A stretch of DNA of 64,000 nt from Lophium mytilinum. Taxonomy: Eukaryota > Ascomycota > Dothideomycetes > Mytilinidiales > Mytilinidiaceae. Below, piece after piece: positions 13,645 through 25,733 of this stretch; position 1 is the stretch's first letter, and each line of letters opens with the position of its first letter. The translations under genes were made by a program, and so were the position numbers. Where the stretch lies: positions 2,014,215-2,078,214 of the forward strand of contig MU004181.1 in the NCBI GenBank assembly GCA_010093605.1, read 5' to 3'. Below the pieces are notes generated by a model. The model was not told where the DNA came from. It saw only the letters and a program-made list of their open reading frames with translations, and did no database searches.

Positions 13645-14356
13645 CTGTCAGCTGCAGCTTCTCTACCTAGGTATACTCCACCTCAGGCAGCCACAATCAA
13701 GTAGAGGGTTTCATCCAGCCAATGCGCATTGCACAACTAAAGCTCAATGGCTCGGATCTTCTGAACCTGTTTTCACTGCCCCGTTTTTAGCATGACCTCG
13801 CCCCATCCGCGTGGAATTAGGCATCGCTCTTTGGTCGCCTACCAGTACAGTACTAGGTCTTGCGTCTAGGCACATCAACTCATTACAGGTTCGATCCAAT
13901 TTGCTCACTAGATATCACTGTTGGGGGAAGCCTGGCTACTAAGTAGCCGATTAGTCAAGAAGCAGTCTAATTTACACTGCTTGAACCTCGACATCACTCT
14001 TGGATCTTCACAATCCTGCAGGGGAACCGCAAGGAGTGGCAAACCAATGTGCCCGGACTTGTGGTCTGTCACTGTACCATGCTCATCTACCTTGAACGGT
14101 TTGACAACTTGTCTCAATCCGGGCGAAAGTTTGGTGGAAGAATTGGAGTATTCTGCAACGAGCATTTCGATATGCCTATTTATTCATTTAGCACTACGTA
14201 AATCAGAGACCATATATACCCCCTATTCTTCTTCAGTGCGTCCACTTGGGAGCAAGCTTGATGTCTTACATCGCGATTCCAATGCCGCGGGTCCTCCGCA
14301 CGTGAGCGCCAGAGCCCATGGATCCATCGAACAGTTTCATAACACATAGCACCTGC
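13645..14356. other. Intergenic, nothing recognised
   Basis: Ordinary GC. No frame with codon bias, motif or splice support on either strand. It lies upstream of the CorA-like remnant and just past the stop of the glutaminase gene. Confidence 0.5.
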
Positions 14357-17105
14357 TTACTCCTCGTCTTCGAAGTCAAAAGCCTTCGCAGCGGTCCCGC
14401 CACAAGCTCTCTCGAGGGTCAAGAATGCGAAATGCCCACCAATGACAGGTCTAGCAAAGAAGTTCGGGCCAGGGAACCCGCCGTTGCCCTCCGTGTTATA
14501 GAGATCAGTAAAAGGGCGGTCCGTGACGGTTTCGTTGAGCCACTTTGCGACGCGGTCCAGAATATCGGACCGGACCGACTTTGATGCCACGGCAGCGGCC
14601 TCAAACTCCCAATCGGACTTGGTGTACAAGTGCCGAGAGTCAAGCGGCAGCCCATACTTCTGCATCACAGCCGCGTACCACTTGGACTGGACCTTGTAGA
14701 TGTGGTCTGGGATGAAATTCTTGGTGATCGGCTTGCGCTCTGGTGGAGGTTTGATGGGGTGCTGTGGGTCGCCTTTCCCGTTCTTGGCGGCCTCTTCAAG
14801 TGAGAATGGATGTTGAGGGTTTCCAGCTGCGTGGAAGTCTGGCTCATCGGCTGACTTCTCGGCAACAAAACTCTCGTTGGTGATTGATGGATGGAAACAG
14901 AGGACGGCGTCGGCGTAAAGACTGTAGAGCGTTGTCCAACTGCCATACCAGTCGTATGCTAGCTTGGCGTGAGAGCCATCACGCGACATGCCAAGCTCTT
15001 GCCATTTCTCAATATATGTTTCGGAGATATTCTAAGTCTGTTAGCCTTCATCAATCTTTCGCTTGCAGGAACTGCTCACTTGGAATTCCTTCTTATCGTC
15101 TGTGTAGTCCAACACATTCGCCAGCTCGCTCATAGCTTTGATACCAACGATTCCTTTGAGGGCAAGGTTGGTCTGCAGAGCTAGCCACCCAGCAAAGTCA
15201 TCCGTGCAAACTGAAAGTTGTTAGCTCGATGTCTGGGCGGGAGTAGATTTGTGCTCACGCTGATTGTGTGGTTCCAGACTGAATTCAACCAAATACCCTG
15301 TCCACTTCTTCCAGAGAGGATAGCTCTCTCTCAGCCACTTTTGCGCTTGCTTGACACCCTTGGTTCCTCCACCCCAGGTGTCGTCAATATCTGGAATGCC
15401 GTTATGCATGCCCAAAGAAGTCAGAGCAAAGGCGCTTTCCGATGTCGCATGGTAGTTGGTGTTTCCAATTGTAGACCATATTGACTGAGCTTCGGCATCA
15501 GTGTTGTAGCTCAGAGAGTTGACCAAGGAAAGGCCCATGATTAACATGTCTCCACATTCCTCCACGGGCATGTACTCGTCCCTTCCATCAGCGTGGCCTG
15601 TCAGGTTTGGGAAATGGGAGCCAAGATCATGCATCGAGTAGTTGTTAGGGTACTGCCCGCTTAGCTGGTGCTCGATCAGTGGTTGTAGAAGGTATGCGCC
15701 CCAACGCGGGTTCGTGTAGAGGAAGAATGGCCAAGCCGGGAATATAACATCAACGGTTTGCGTGTTTCCGTTTGAAGATATCTCCTTCAGAAAGAGGAGT
15801 GGAGCTTCTGGTGTTCCTCCAAAACTTGTCGCGCCCATGGTTTGGCGAGCAGACAAGGCCACGATGTCGACATAGTTCTCTGAGCCAGACTGGTAGGCAT
15901 CGACCCTAAGCTGGTCAGAGTAGTTCCGGGCCAAAGCATTGGCGTTTGCGAAATCGCCATAATGGTAGTGGATCAATTCCTCGTCCTCGATGAACCAAGA
16001 CTTCCACAATGGCCTCATGTACGTCAAGCCACGTGCGGAGGCGTATTGAACGATTGGGTCCTGGATGTGGGCGATGGTGAACAAGACGCTGTCCGAGGTC
16101 TTACTCTTGCCAAGGCTGGAAGTATTTCCGAGTTTGAAAGACTTAGAGAACGCGAATACAGGCTCTTCGTCCATAATACCTCGGAAAGAGCCATCATTGT
16201 CGTTTTGTAAGGTTCCCGTCCGCGAGAAGCGTTGACGCAGAACTGCCGAAGTACCAGACTCGTGGCGTACACCGGTGGGCGCGGAGAAGTGAAGCTGTCC
16301 CCACTCTGCCTGATCGCCCCACTCGGTCAGCTCTTGTTCAATTTGGCGCTTCACGATCCAAGTCTTGAGGTGCTCTGCGCCTCCGACTGGCTCGGGTGTG
16401 TGAAGCTTCCACTCGATCTTGTTCCCCCGATTGCCGCTGACCCATTGGCCGTTCACGTCAACATAAACATCAATATCAAAGTCGCCATCTACGTATACAG
16501 TCAAGTACGAAGCAGGGAGAGACTGCCGTAGCGTCGAGGACGGTGTCACCGGAGAGAGGAAGGATAGGGTCAGGAGGAGGTTATCGGCGCCTCGAGTGGG
16601 GGCCGGGATTGCGTAGGACAGGTTGGTCACAGAAGCGTCGTATGTAGCACCTTTATAGATCGGATATGAAATGTTATAGCTGGAGTAATGGTTAGCTTCG
16701 CTCGTCCGTAAGCTCGATGATGCACCTACTCTCTAGACCTCTCGCTCAGCGAGTCCTGTGGCCGACCAAGCAGCGGGAACACGGTATTGGTGTCAGGTGT
16801 GGAAGCTAGAATCGCAAAGCCGACCTGTTTGAGATGATTTAGCATCAGTATTCACGCTCAATCGAAGCTCAACGGAGGCATGTAGAGCTAATCTAACGCC
16901 GGTTGAAGCAATGGGTGACGCTGACCTCGGAGCCAGTCCAAAAAATGGGCCACTTCTTCCACGGCTCCTCCCTGGCATTGCCCAGCCATGTACTGAGATA
17001 TGGATTGCGGACAATGAGCGGGAGGACAGGCGGAGTGAGGGCAGCCTTCGCAACGCCTGCCAGAAGCGCTGTCGAGGCCGTGGCGATGGCGCCGAAGGAG
17101 CGCAT
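14357..17105 (-). CDS. gtaA: Glutaminase A (GtaA-like), secreted
   Basis: Secreted or cell-wall-associated enzyme of the fungal glutaminase A family, which hydrolyses L-glutamine to glutamate and ammonia. Five exons (17105-16926, 16824-16730, 16679-15259, 15210-15080, 15031-14357) join in frame to 833 residues. The start is MRSFGAIATAS, with a signal peptide of about 21 residues ending VAKA. Family landmarks are NPYLSTWL and WPIFWTG near the N-terminus, SRDYNISYPIYKGATYD before the DUF5127-type domain, YMPVEECGDM and DWYGSW, and PVIGGHFAFL close to the C-terminus (DUF4965/DUF1793 region). The four introns are 101, 50, 48 and 48 bp. Splicing at 15258 restores NQLCTDDFAG. Length matches the family and nothing looks broken. 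The neighbouring genes are unrelated. Confidence 0.92.
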
Positions 17106-17652
17106 CGTGATGGCGGGCGGATAGGTGGTGGCGGGGACAATGCGGGCAACGCAAAGCAATGCAGAGAAGGATAAAATCTAGCACAAAGAAGAGGGTATCG
17201 CGTTCATAGGTTAAGTATAAGTGAATAGAGGCCGAGGGATGAAGGCTGCGAGAGCTGTCAGCTGGCCTGGGAGCTTGACTTGCGGGGAAGCGGTGCACCA
17301 ATCGCGGTCCTGTGCCTTGCCTCACCCCCTTGGCGGTGCATCTTCTCCGCCTGCGCGTGACGCCTGCTGCTTTCCATCCCTCCTCCTCCACAACGTTGCC
17401 CCATAGGTTCGACACCTGGATACATCGTCCTTGCATCATTCCTCACCCGAAGACCTGTTGGTAAGTAGTCACGACCTCGAACGCACATTCTTGGAGCTAA
17501 TCCGTCATATGAGAAGCCCGACGGATGTCCGTCTACCATTTTCTGTATCAAAGAACTGTGGTACAGGACCTCGAGCACACCATGTGCCTATTCCCAGCCG
17601 CTTGAAGAACCGCCTTCAAGGAAATATCTGCATGCAACGTACCTCGTGCCAT
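17106..17652. other. Promoter region of the glutaminase gene
   Basis: Upstream of glutaminase and just past the stop of the next minus-strand gene. Frames here lack codon bias or motif support, and no clear TATA box was identified. Confidence 0.45.
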
Positions 17653-19263
17653 CTAGCATCGCTCAGTCGTGGTGAGCAGAGGTGAGTTGTCAGGCTCCGG
17701 CGAGTCCTGCACCCCGCGACGCTTCAATGCCTTCGAAACGACCTCTCTCAGCGCGGCAATAGAGTTGCCTCGCTTCCTGGCCTCTGGTGTCGGCGAGCTG
17801 ATGGTGTTCCTGATTGACTTGACCGGGCTTGGCGTGCTCTGAATCCATTCGTCGACCGACGGCTGCTCCCTCAAGGCCGACAGCGAGCTGCTAGAGGCAA
17901 CCTTTCTCGGCGCTCTCTTTGGGAATGATGGACGGGACGGTGATAGCTTCAGTGAGGGTGGAATTGACAGTCTGAAGTGCTTGGGTGTCTTGACAGCCCT
18001 CTGGTGTGCGACCGGCAACTTCGTAGGCAATGGAGGCAGAGGCCGTAGCGAAGGCGGCGTAAGCGTGGCATACTCACTTGATCCCGAGGCGTCACACTCG
18101 TCGTGGGCCATCGTGTCGCCCAGCTCCTCATAGCCATGTAGGGTTTTCCTTGAGCCCTTTTTCTTTGAAGCTTCACCTCGAGCTCCAGCTGCCGAGCCAT
18201 TGTCCACCCTCTGCAGGCCGAGCTCCCGGAGTTGATCTGTTCGCGGTCAGATTGATATAACAGTAGTACATACATGCCTCGACACAAAAATGTCTACCCT
18301 CCTCTGCGGCTGTATGTGACGCCTCAAGGTAGTGTAAGAAGTCTATAGGTATTGTCCCTTTGAGTCATAGGCGCTGTGTCGCTGTCTGAAGTAGCCCAGC
18401 GAAAAAGCGTGTTTGGACCGATCAGCCGCCGACTCGTTCAGACTCCGAAACCGCGTCGAAGACATTCAAACAGCCGCAGGCAAGTGTTTCCTAGATATGT
18501 GACGAGACATTGTAAGACATACCCATTGTCCGATAGTGGTATTTGAACGTGGCGAATGGCTTATCCACCGGATCGATGAGGGCGAACTTGTAGAAGCGCT
18601 TAGGACTGAACATCTTTGAGATCCCGGCGTCCACGAGCCGATTTCTTTTGTCAGCCGTAGTCCTATCATAGCTCCTCCGTGCGCTCTCGAAAGGGTGTTC
18701 ACGTACTCAATTCCTTGCCTCTGGCCCGCATGGAAGCTCTTCCCGAACTCCTCAAGCTGCCTCGGAACGCGCTTCCGTCCTTTGGCCCGGTATACCCTCA
18801 CTTCCATGAAAGCTGCGGCATCATCCCAGTGGACCTCTTTCCCTTTGTCATCCTTGCCACCGAAGAACAGGGCCCGCTTCTCTACTCTCTTCCTTCCATA
18901 CTCGTCTTCGGGTCGTTCGTACAGGCCGAACATGGTTCTTCCAGCCCAGCCCTCTTCCGGCCCACAGCCCCAAGAGACCATGTACATACCATTGAGAAAG
19001 AGCTTGAAGAAAAAGCAGGAAAGATCCGGCGGGATTGGCGGAGCGATGGAATAGTTGAACCAGAATTGAGAGGATGGGTAGGTGGGAATGTAGACTTCGC
19101 AAGTCGAGCTTGGCTCCTCACGTACCTTGTTCTCGTGCACATCCGACAGAAGCTTTGGGGCACTCGCATCTGGAGAGGGCTTCTCGGGCGCAACATATTC
19201 GGGAATCGTCTGGATGCCGTGCTGCGAGCTAAGCTCGAGTTTGATGCTGCGATAGCGCGGCAT
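17653..19263 (-). CDS. Conserved fungal hypothetical protein
   Basis: Three exons (19263-18707, 18662-18523, 18236-17653) give 426 residues in frame. The start MPRYRSIKLEL is the first in-frame ATG. The N-terminal half, with YIPTYPSSQFWFNYS, FKLFLNG...SWGCG and GRTMFGLYE, belongs to a type of fungal protein I recognise only as conserved hypothetical. Splicing restores SPKRFYKFALIDPVDKPFA and HYRTMDQLRELG, which supports both introns (44 bp, and 286 bp, the latter long for this genome). The C-terminal third is basic, Ser/Pro-rich and probably disordered (SPSRPSFPKRAPRK). No enzyme motif, signal peptide or membrane segment is visible, so no function is assigned. It is divergent to the BTB-like gene that follows. 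Confidence 0.75.
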
Positions 19264-19940
19264 CGTCAATTCGCCGCGGAGGGCTTGCGCAGATGGCAAG
19301 GCCTGTCAGTCGAGAGTGTTGGTCAGATGGTACAGGAAGGTGGGAGGGGGAGGTCCGAGCTACTTTAGGCGTCGAGGTCGCGTTGGGTGAAGTGGCCGTC
19401 TCGCGCTTACCAGATCGGGACGACGTTACTTAGATTACGCCGTCAATCTCAACACACCACCCCAACCGTCAATCTGCAGCAAGACGAACGCCGAAACTAG
19501 TGCCTCTGCCAGTATCCGCATGTCCTGCGCAAACCGAAGCCTCTCACTGTTTGTCGTCTTGCAGGCATTGCTTCAGTCCGCCCTAGGCGAAGCGACCTCA
19601 ATCCGACAAAAGCCTCACTCAGCATTCACTCCCCCCTGCCTCCAAGGGTAGAACCCTTGGTCTTCTCACGTATTCCTCACTGGCTTCCTATATATTCTGC
19701 CTCCTCAACAGACCACTCGTCTTTCTTTTCACATCACCACCACCCGTTATCACCACTTCTTGGACGCTCCTTCTCCAACACTCCTTAACTTCCAACACTG
19801 CTCAACCTCCAACACTCTTCAACCTCCAACACTCCTCAACCTCCCTTCCCTGCGACGACCAGGGCAAACTCACTCTCAAGGCTTCTCACCCTCCTGCTGT
19901 CCTCTCTCTGCCAACCACTATATCAGGCACCACCAGCACC
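19264..19940. promoter_or_regulatory. Divergent promoter region with TATA-like site
   Basis: Shared upstream region of the minus-strand hypothetical gene and the plus-strand BTB-like gene. A TATA-like word (tatata, about 19689-19694) is followed by a long C/T- and CAAC-rich stretch typical of fungal core promoters and leaders. The 17-nt repeat at 19774-19841 lies in the presumed leader. Confidence 0.45.
19774..19841 (+). repeat. Four 17-nt tandem repeats in 5' leader
   Basis: Four adjoining copies of tccaacactcctcaacc with one to three differences each, within the presumed 5' UTR of the BTB-like gene. They contain no ATG, so they should not block scanning. Confidence 0.85.
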
Positions 19941-21481
19941 ATGACTATTGTTGCTACTGCACTTCGTCAAGTTGACGGCCCATCACCGGTGCCAGTCAAC
20001 AAGCCTGCCCGACGCAAGTGGAAGGCCAAGACCTTATCCAAGAATACTCCCACCTCCGTACCTGCGGCTCCAGCTCCAGCTCCGGCTCCGATGGAAGGCC
20101 CCAAAGCTGCGGAGTCTGCGCCGATGCCATCACAGCCTGCCAAAGCAACTGATTCCAGGCCAGAACCCACGAAACAGGCGGATGCCCCTCACCGGAGCAA
20201 GCCCACGGCGCGCGATGAGGTTGTGCTTTCACCACCAGAGTTCACTAGGCTCAAGACAGGTCAGAAGGTGAGCATCGTGGTGGGCGATCCGGGAAACCAG
20301 TATATTGCCATCGAAGCAGCCTACGCCAAGGTGCTTTCCCACTACTCCCAGTACATGAAGCAAGTTCTAGCTACTGACCACTCCCCGCGACTTATCATTC
20401 CTCGCGGCGACAAGAATGTCCTTCTCTTCATCTACCGGTGGATGCTAGCCGGAGAACAAAACAGCAATGCTAGAAACGCCCTCAAGTTCGAAGACCTACG
20501 ACTTCCCGATCTGATTGCGCTCTACTACCATTGCGTCTTCCTGGAGTACCACTCCCTCAAGGAGAAAACATGTGCTCGACTGGAGTGGAAGCTGAAGTCT
20601 GTCATTCCGACTATCGAACAGCTGTCCGTCATCCTGGCCTACACTCCCGCAGTGGCCGAGAATGCTGTCCAGGCCGTTGCGAGACTATTCTTCCGGCCCG
20701 TTTGTTACGATTTCTCCGCCTACCTTAAGCTGGCGAGCGAGGACCCCGAGTTTGGCAGAGCTCTAGATGATGCCATCGCTCAGCTCAAATTGAGTCTGCT
20801 CCGCCAGCACAACAATCGTCCTCAACGCCGTGGTCGGTCGAACCAGACCCGGACCGATATCGTTTCGCTAAAGCGCCAGTGGGGGTCCCAGCAGAACACC
20901 AACCTCCAACAGAGCAAGAATGTCCAGACGAACGGTAACCCGCGGCTAGATCCTGCAGGCGCTGTTACCGAACCAGCTTCGAAGGCCGAGGAGGTAATGA
21001 ATACTACTATATCGCGACGCCGTCGAGCGAAGCGCTCCATACCTAAAGCAAAGGACCTCGCGCCAGCAGCTACGCCGAGCCAGGAGAATTCAATCGCTAC
21101 TCCTCGGGTAGTCCTTCCAACTGTTGGCGCCAGAAAGCCCCATCCTCGCAAAGCCCCAAAGCCTACGAATGGCGAAGCCGGTGACACGCCTGACACGCCA
21201 GCAACCTTCGTCAAGGCAACACCCAACCACCTCCGTGCTGGGCGGGCACCAGGACCTCGTGCGCCTCTCAAGCCTGTCGGACAGGCACCTAACTACAACA
21301 ATCCGGGAGTTTCAGAGCACCGCGGCCGTACACGCCGCCGCGCTGTAGAGGTTCACCGCAACGGTGAAGGCATTACTACGTCTGCTCGCGAAGTAAGTCT
21401 CCTTCACGATGTACCAAACAATGAGCTAATTTCAAATAGGCCAAGCCAGGAGAGATGACACGCACCGGGTTGGTCATCTGA
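19941..21481 (+). CDS. BTB/POZ-like hypothetical protein
   Basis: Two exons (19941-21392, 21440-21481) encode 497 residues. The 47-bp intron has a GTAAGT donor, a CTAAT branch and an AAATAG acceptor; unspliced, the frame ends only slightly earlier (21458) with a different tail. Residues about 100-225 (KVSIVVGD, then a helical stretch with LLFIYRWMLAGE and LIALYYHCVFLEYHSLKE) resemble the divergent BTB-type fold of many Dothideomycete proteins. An Ala/Pro-rich N-terminus and a long basic, disordered C-terminus surround it (RRRRAKRS, RGRTRRR). BTB folds mediate protein contacts; the partner is unknown. The next gene has the same layout and may be a diverged paralogue. Confidence 0.75.
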
Positions 21482-22539
21482 TAGGGAAGTAACGGCGAGT
21501 AGGCGGTACTCAGGCGATGACTGAGGCATCGTTCGAAAACCCTGACATTTCCCTTTCACAAACAGCATCCCCGATTCTGCTTTCTGCTTTCGGCTATGGC
21601 TTTCACGAAAAAAGGAATGGCCTGCTTTGGTTCAAGTATTGGAAACTCCATGGGCATAATTGACAGTGGGATTGGACACTCCAGAAGTCTGCCCAGTTTT
21701 CCGAGATGCGGTACAGAAGCGATAATGAGCCGGCTGCCCACTTATCGACAAGTTAGGGCGACAATACTAGCATCAGATAGTCTTACAATTAACAGCGTAT
21801 ATGAGCCACAGCTGCATCTCAATTATGGGAAGGAAAAGTGCTATGAAAGCTTTCGCACACGGTCTGCTTGGTATTGCTTTGAGCCTAACGAATAACTTAG
21901 CTTAAGACTTTGATGGACATCAAATTATCTATGGGCTCGGTGGTAAGTTCAAGATACTGCAGGCCTGTCGAAGCGGCATGCCAGAAGATGGGCTAGTTGT
22001 CAAGGTAAAATGCAAACTGACTTTTCCCTGCTCTCATATGACTGGTCACTTCACTACGCCGCTCCTGGAATATTTTGAACACAAGTACGAAAGGCGACGC
22101 TGGTAGGTTATTGGAATATCTAGCTCTATCTCCAAATTTCGAGTGGTGGTATGAAAACGTGACGCAAATGACATGGTGCTGTGTGGTGAGTGCGTTAAAC
22201 GGGCAAACGGAAGGCTTGGCAAGTCTGCGGACTGTTCCTGTCCCATCCTTTCGTCTCAAGAGCCTTGGGATGGTGTTGGGCTTTCCTGGCCAGTGCGCAG
22301 GCTGCCGTTGCTCTACAGTCGTGTTGTTGTTTCCGCGACGCGCCCACGATCTATCCATCTTCTTTCACCAACCCCCAACTCTCATCCTCGCTTCAACGCA
22401 CAACATTCACTCCAATAACATTGATAACTCTCACAGAGTTTACTACCGTACATCGTAAGTGCTGCGACGCTTCTGACTTCAAACCCTATGCTCATGCGAC
22501 GAATAGACAACACACGACACACGCTCACTAGAACAAACA
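21482..22539. other. Intergenic, nothing recognised
   Basis: No supported gene. The 99-codon frame at 21596 shows no motif. Close to the next gene a likely 5' UTR intron is visible at 22455-22506 (GTAAGT donor, AATAG acceptor), which would place transcription start of that gene upstream of about 22440. Confidence 0.45.
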
Positions 22540-23727
22540 ATGGAGAAACCTACCGTCTACTCGCAAGGCGCCATCAAGAACGAACCGCAACGTTCTACTA
22601 CCACCAACTGTAAGCAGAAGCCGAAACAGAAGAAGAAGCCTGCAAAAGCAGCAGCTGCCGCCAACCAGAACGCAACACCAGCGGTCAAAACCGCGCAGGA
22701 CGGCGACCAGACTACGCTAGTCAACAACACGGCTTCCAGAATGTCTCAAAAGACTAAGACAGAGAGCGGACCAGCGAAAAGCGGCGCGAAGACTACGTGT
22801 GTTGTGACCACAACGGGACCGACCGCATCAGCCACTAGCTTCGAGGACTGCCTCGAAGGCCCAGAGGTCGAGGTCTACCACAACACGGCCACGGGTAGAG
22901 AGCTCGTTGGCATAATCAAGCTCCGACTGTTCAAGTACCTTTCCGGCGCCGCAAAGACCGCCTTCGATTCTTCCCCGGCTCCGACGGGTGCTGGTCCCGA
23001 CCAATATGTCATATCCACGACCTCCAACACCGCTTTCGGACTCAAGGCCATCCTCACTTGGATGAAAGGCTGCGCCGCTGTCGGCAAAGTCATGCCTCTT
23101 TCTGCCTTCCCGCGCGAAGGCTCGGTTCCTGCCGTCGCTTCCGAGCAGCGCAGCATCTCACTCCTCGATCTCTATCGCGTCTTGCAGACAGCGCGCAACC
23201 TTGATCTCCAGGCCCACACACGTCCTCTTATAAAGGAGATCAAAGCCCACATATTTGATCGTGCACCTGACGCGTATGCGCTTTCCTTGATTTGGAAGAA
23301 CCGGACGGAGCATCTTCACTTGACAAACTTCACGATCCGACATGTTTGCCGCCACTGGCTCACTGGCTCACTCGGGGACTGGGATGCCGTAGAGTCATAC
23401 TTGGAGAAGGCTCCCGGACTGAAATCGGAAGTGGTGCTAGAGGGCCAGCAGAAAGAATTCCATTATGGCAAGAAGAAGAAGGATGAGCGCTACGAGAAGG
23501 TGCCCGAGACGAAGGCCAGCGTCTCGAAGGTCAACAAGTGGACGGCGAAGGTGGACCATCGGAACGTTGAGGTCGACACAACCTCTTGGGACTGGACTCA
23601 AGGTAATATCCTCCAGGATATCAAACCCTCACCGCCTGCCTCCGTCTGCGGGGGCGTCTCGTACCGGCTCTCTTTGTGGGAAAGTCTGGACTATCACTAC
23701 TGGGTCGACGAGACGCACCTCGGATAG
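22540..23727 (+). CDS. BTB/POZ-like hypothetical protein, second copy
   Basis: A single exon of 395 residues starting MEKPTVYSQG. It has a Lys/Ala/Thr-rich disordered start (KQKPKQKKKP), then a domain with the same plan as the preceding gene: VEVYHNTATGREL followed by RLFKYLSGAAKTAF, a Ser/Thr-rich strand region, and helices with LLDLYRVLQTARNLDL. A basic linker (GKKKKDERYEKV) and the tail SWDWTQGNI follow. By eye this is a divergent BTB-like protein. Sequence similarity to the neighbour is low, so common origin rests on layout and position. No catalytic residues are visible. Confidence 0.7.
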   Translation: MEKPTVYSQGAIKNEPQRSTTTNCKQKPKQKKKPAKAAAAANQNATPAVKTAQDGDQTTLVNNTASRMSQKTKTESGPAKSGAKTTCVVTTTGPTASATSFEDCLEGPEVEVYHNTATGRELVGIIKLRLFKYLSGAAKTAFDSSPAPTGAGPDQYVISTTSNTAFGLKAILTWMKGCAAVGKVMPLSAFPREGSVPAVASEQRSISLLDLYRVLQTARNLDLQAHTRPLIKEIKAHIFDRAPDAYALSLIWKNRTEHLHLTNFTIRHVCRHWLTGSLGDWDAVESYLEKAPGLKSEVVLEGQQKEFHYGKKKKDERYEKVPETKASVSKVNKWTAKVDHRNVEVDTTSWDWTQGNILQDIKPSPPASVCGGVSYRLSLWESLDYHYWVDETHLG

Positions 23728-23902
23728 TCGAGGCAGGGTTTTCTCGGAGGTTCGATTCATATGGCTAACACATCTGAGACTCTGACTGCAGGATCCGAGG
23801 CGAGAGGAGTGATTGTTTGGTTGATATGAAGAGACAGCGTGTGGACGATTGTCCAGGTTGGTTCAGTGAGTGAAGTTCTGGTCTTAGGAGTGTTTCGGGA
23901 TA

Positions 23903-24026
23903 CTTGGTAACCTTGGGCGGCTGTTTGGTTACCTCTGCGTGGCTGTTTGGTAACCTCTGCGTGGCTGTTTGGTAACCTCTGCGTGGCTGTTGGTGCCTCT
24001 GCGTGGCTGTTGGTGCCTCTGTGTGG
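23903..24026 (+). repeat. 22-nt minisatellite after the BTB-like gene
   Basis: Four copies of a 22-nt unit (ttggtaacctctgcgtggctgt with few changes) and two shortened 20-nt copies (tggtgcctctgcgtggctgt). It lies between the stop of the BTB-like gene and the convergent F-box gene. Confidence 0.9.
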
Positions 24027-24241
24027 ATTTCTGGTGCTTTGGTTAAGGGTCTAAATTCAATTGTACATTACACCCAACTCGAAATGCAATTTGATTGTAG
24101 AGGTGATTGCTGTGCTACTGACGTCCGGCTGCCACCGTCTGAAGTCCTTCCATGCATCTCGAGTACCTTGAAATACAGAGTCTTGAACATTCTGTAAACT
24201 TCCTGAGCCACCTCATGCAGCGGCAACCAGGTGTACACAGT

Positions 24242-25228
24242 CTACATACTGTGCATGTCAACCGTCTGCACAGACCACCTCGGATCCGCCGCATCCCTCA
24301 ACGGTCCCAGATGCCTCTCAACGCAAAACACAATCTCGGCCATCTCCTCCTCTCCATCCTTCAAATCCTTACACCTCTTCCGCTCCACATAGAAAGACGT
24401 CTCACACCCCCCCTCCTCACAACTACCCACTAATCCCCAATCCCCTACTCTCCACCCCCTAAACCACTTCCCAAGCATCCCCCTCCCCGCCTCCCACTTC
24501 ATATCCACCCCCATCCTCAAATGCGGACAAACGCCCTCCCCCACCCTCCCTACCGCCTCCAACACCTCCTTCCGCCACACACCCCTCCCCGCCGCTACCC
24601 GCATGAGCACACACTCCCAAACCACCACCACATCCCCGCCCACCCGACAACTAACCACCTCCCGTGCTTCCCGCCCGCGGACCGCACCATGCGGGACCGC
24701 GCACCGCATACTCTCCGCCCCACCAACCTCGAGCGCCGCAAACGTAACAGCCTTGTGCGCACACACACGGAACACGCGCGTGCTGCCGGCGCATTGGCGG
24801 CGCGCTGGCGGCTTAGTTTGCTCAGATAACGGGAAAGCGGAGGCGGGGTGGGATTGGAGACAAGCGCTGCACACGAGGATGTCCGGGGGAAGCTGGTTCT
24901 GGCGCTCGAAGGCGCAGAGGGCGCGGAAGTGGCTGCGGCGGACGAGGGAGCGGTATTGGCGGCGGAGGGGGGTGGTGAGTTTTGGTGGGGGGAGGAGCAC
25001 GCTGAATTTGCGGGAGGTGGCGCGCGTGGACATTATTTCGAGTGGGGAGAGGAAGGAGGAGATGAGGTAGAGGAGTTCTGCGGGGAGGGTGTAGAGGGGC
25101 GAGTAGGTTGAGTTGTGGAGTTCTGCGGCTAGAGCGCTTTGGGTGCTTTTTGGAGTTTGAGGCATGGGCGAGGGGGGGAGGGGTGAGAATTGGTTGATAT
25201 TTTTAAGGCGACTGATTATAGGCCCCAT
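24242..25228 (-). CDS. F-box domain protein
   Basis: A single exon of 328 residues starting MGPIISRLKN. Residues about 45-75 (LYTLPAELLYLISSFLSPL and the following RATSRKF) form an F-box, the helix that binds Skp1 in SCF ubiquitin ligases. Cys pairs follow (VCSAC, then FRVCAHK) in the manner of fungal F-box proteins with a small Cys-rich region, and a Trp-rich segment (GKWFRGWRVGDWG). The second half is very GC-rich and strand-asymmetric, which also opens long frames in other phases. The substrate is unknown. Confidence 0.8.
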   Translation of the reverse strand: MGPIISRLKNINQFSPLPPSPMPQTPKSTQSALAAELHNSTYSPLYTLPAELLYLISSFLSPLEIMSTRATSRKFSVLLPPPKLTTPLRRQYRSLVRRSHFRALCAFERQNQLPPDILVCSACLQSHPASAFPLSEQTKPPARRQCAGSTRVFRVCAHKAVTFAALEVGGAESMRCAVPHGAVRGREAREVVSCRVGGDVVVVWECVLMRVAAGRGVWRKEVLEAVGRVGEGVCPHLRMGVDMKWEAGRGMLGKWFRGWRVGDWGLVGSCEEGGCETSFYVERKRCKDLKDGEEEMAEIVFCVERHLGPLRDAADPRWSVQTVDMHSM

Positions 25229-25733
25229 ATTGGGTTGTTATGATTGATAGACTGATGAAAGGGAAGGGTGTATGAGCGCAGTCAGATGCAGGTGGTAGGC
25301 TGAGGTGGGAATATTGTAGTTGGTGGATGCCTGATTCGAAGCTGCGACGTTGACATAAACGCCACGCCAGCTGAATTGGGCTTGGCTGCGCAGCCTAGTA
25401 TTCCAGAAGAAAACAAGTGAGAGCACTGCTATAGCACTATTAGAGACGTATTAGAAGCCAAATGCTTACGTGCTATTTGATGAGTCGAGAATTTGACGTT
25501 GGAAATAAATCTAAAACCCTAAGAGGTGCACCCCTGGCGTTGCCATCAACGTGTCAAAAACTTCGATCAAACGACCTTATAATCGGAGTGATTGAAGTAA
25601 ATATAGCTGATAAACAAGACTGCAGTATACCCAGCAATGGTCAAGAAGACTCACAATTTGAGGTCATGTGACTGTCAGGACCTCTGTCAATTCCAATTTA
25701 TGGTATCATTATTATACAAATGCATTCTCCTGT
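25229..25733. other. Short intergenic region, nothing recognised
   Basis: Upstream of the F-box gene and past the stop of the Pff1 gene. The small frames here lack motifs. Confidence 0.4.

Noticed and set aside
13921-14349. 142-codon plus-strand frame before the glutaminase stop
   Set aside because: No ATG at its start, no motif, and it overlaps a minus-strand frame of similar quality.
21596-21895. 99-codon plus-strand frame
   Set aside because: No recognisable domain or codon bias; overlaps an equally open minus-strand frame.
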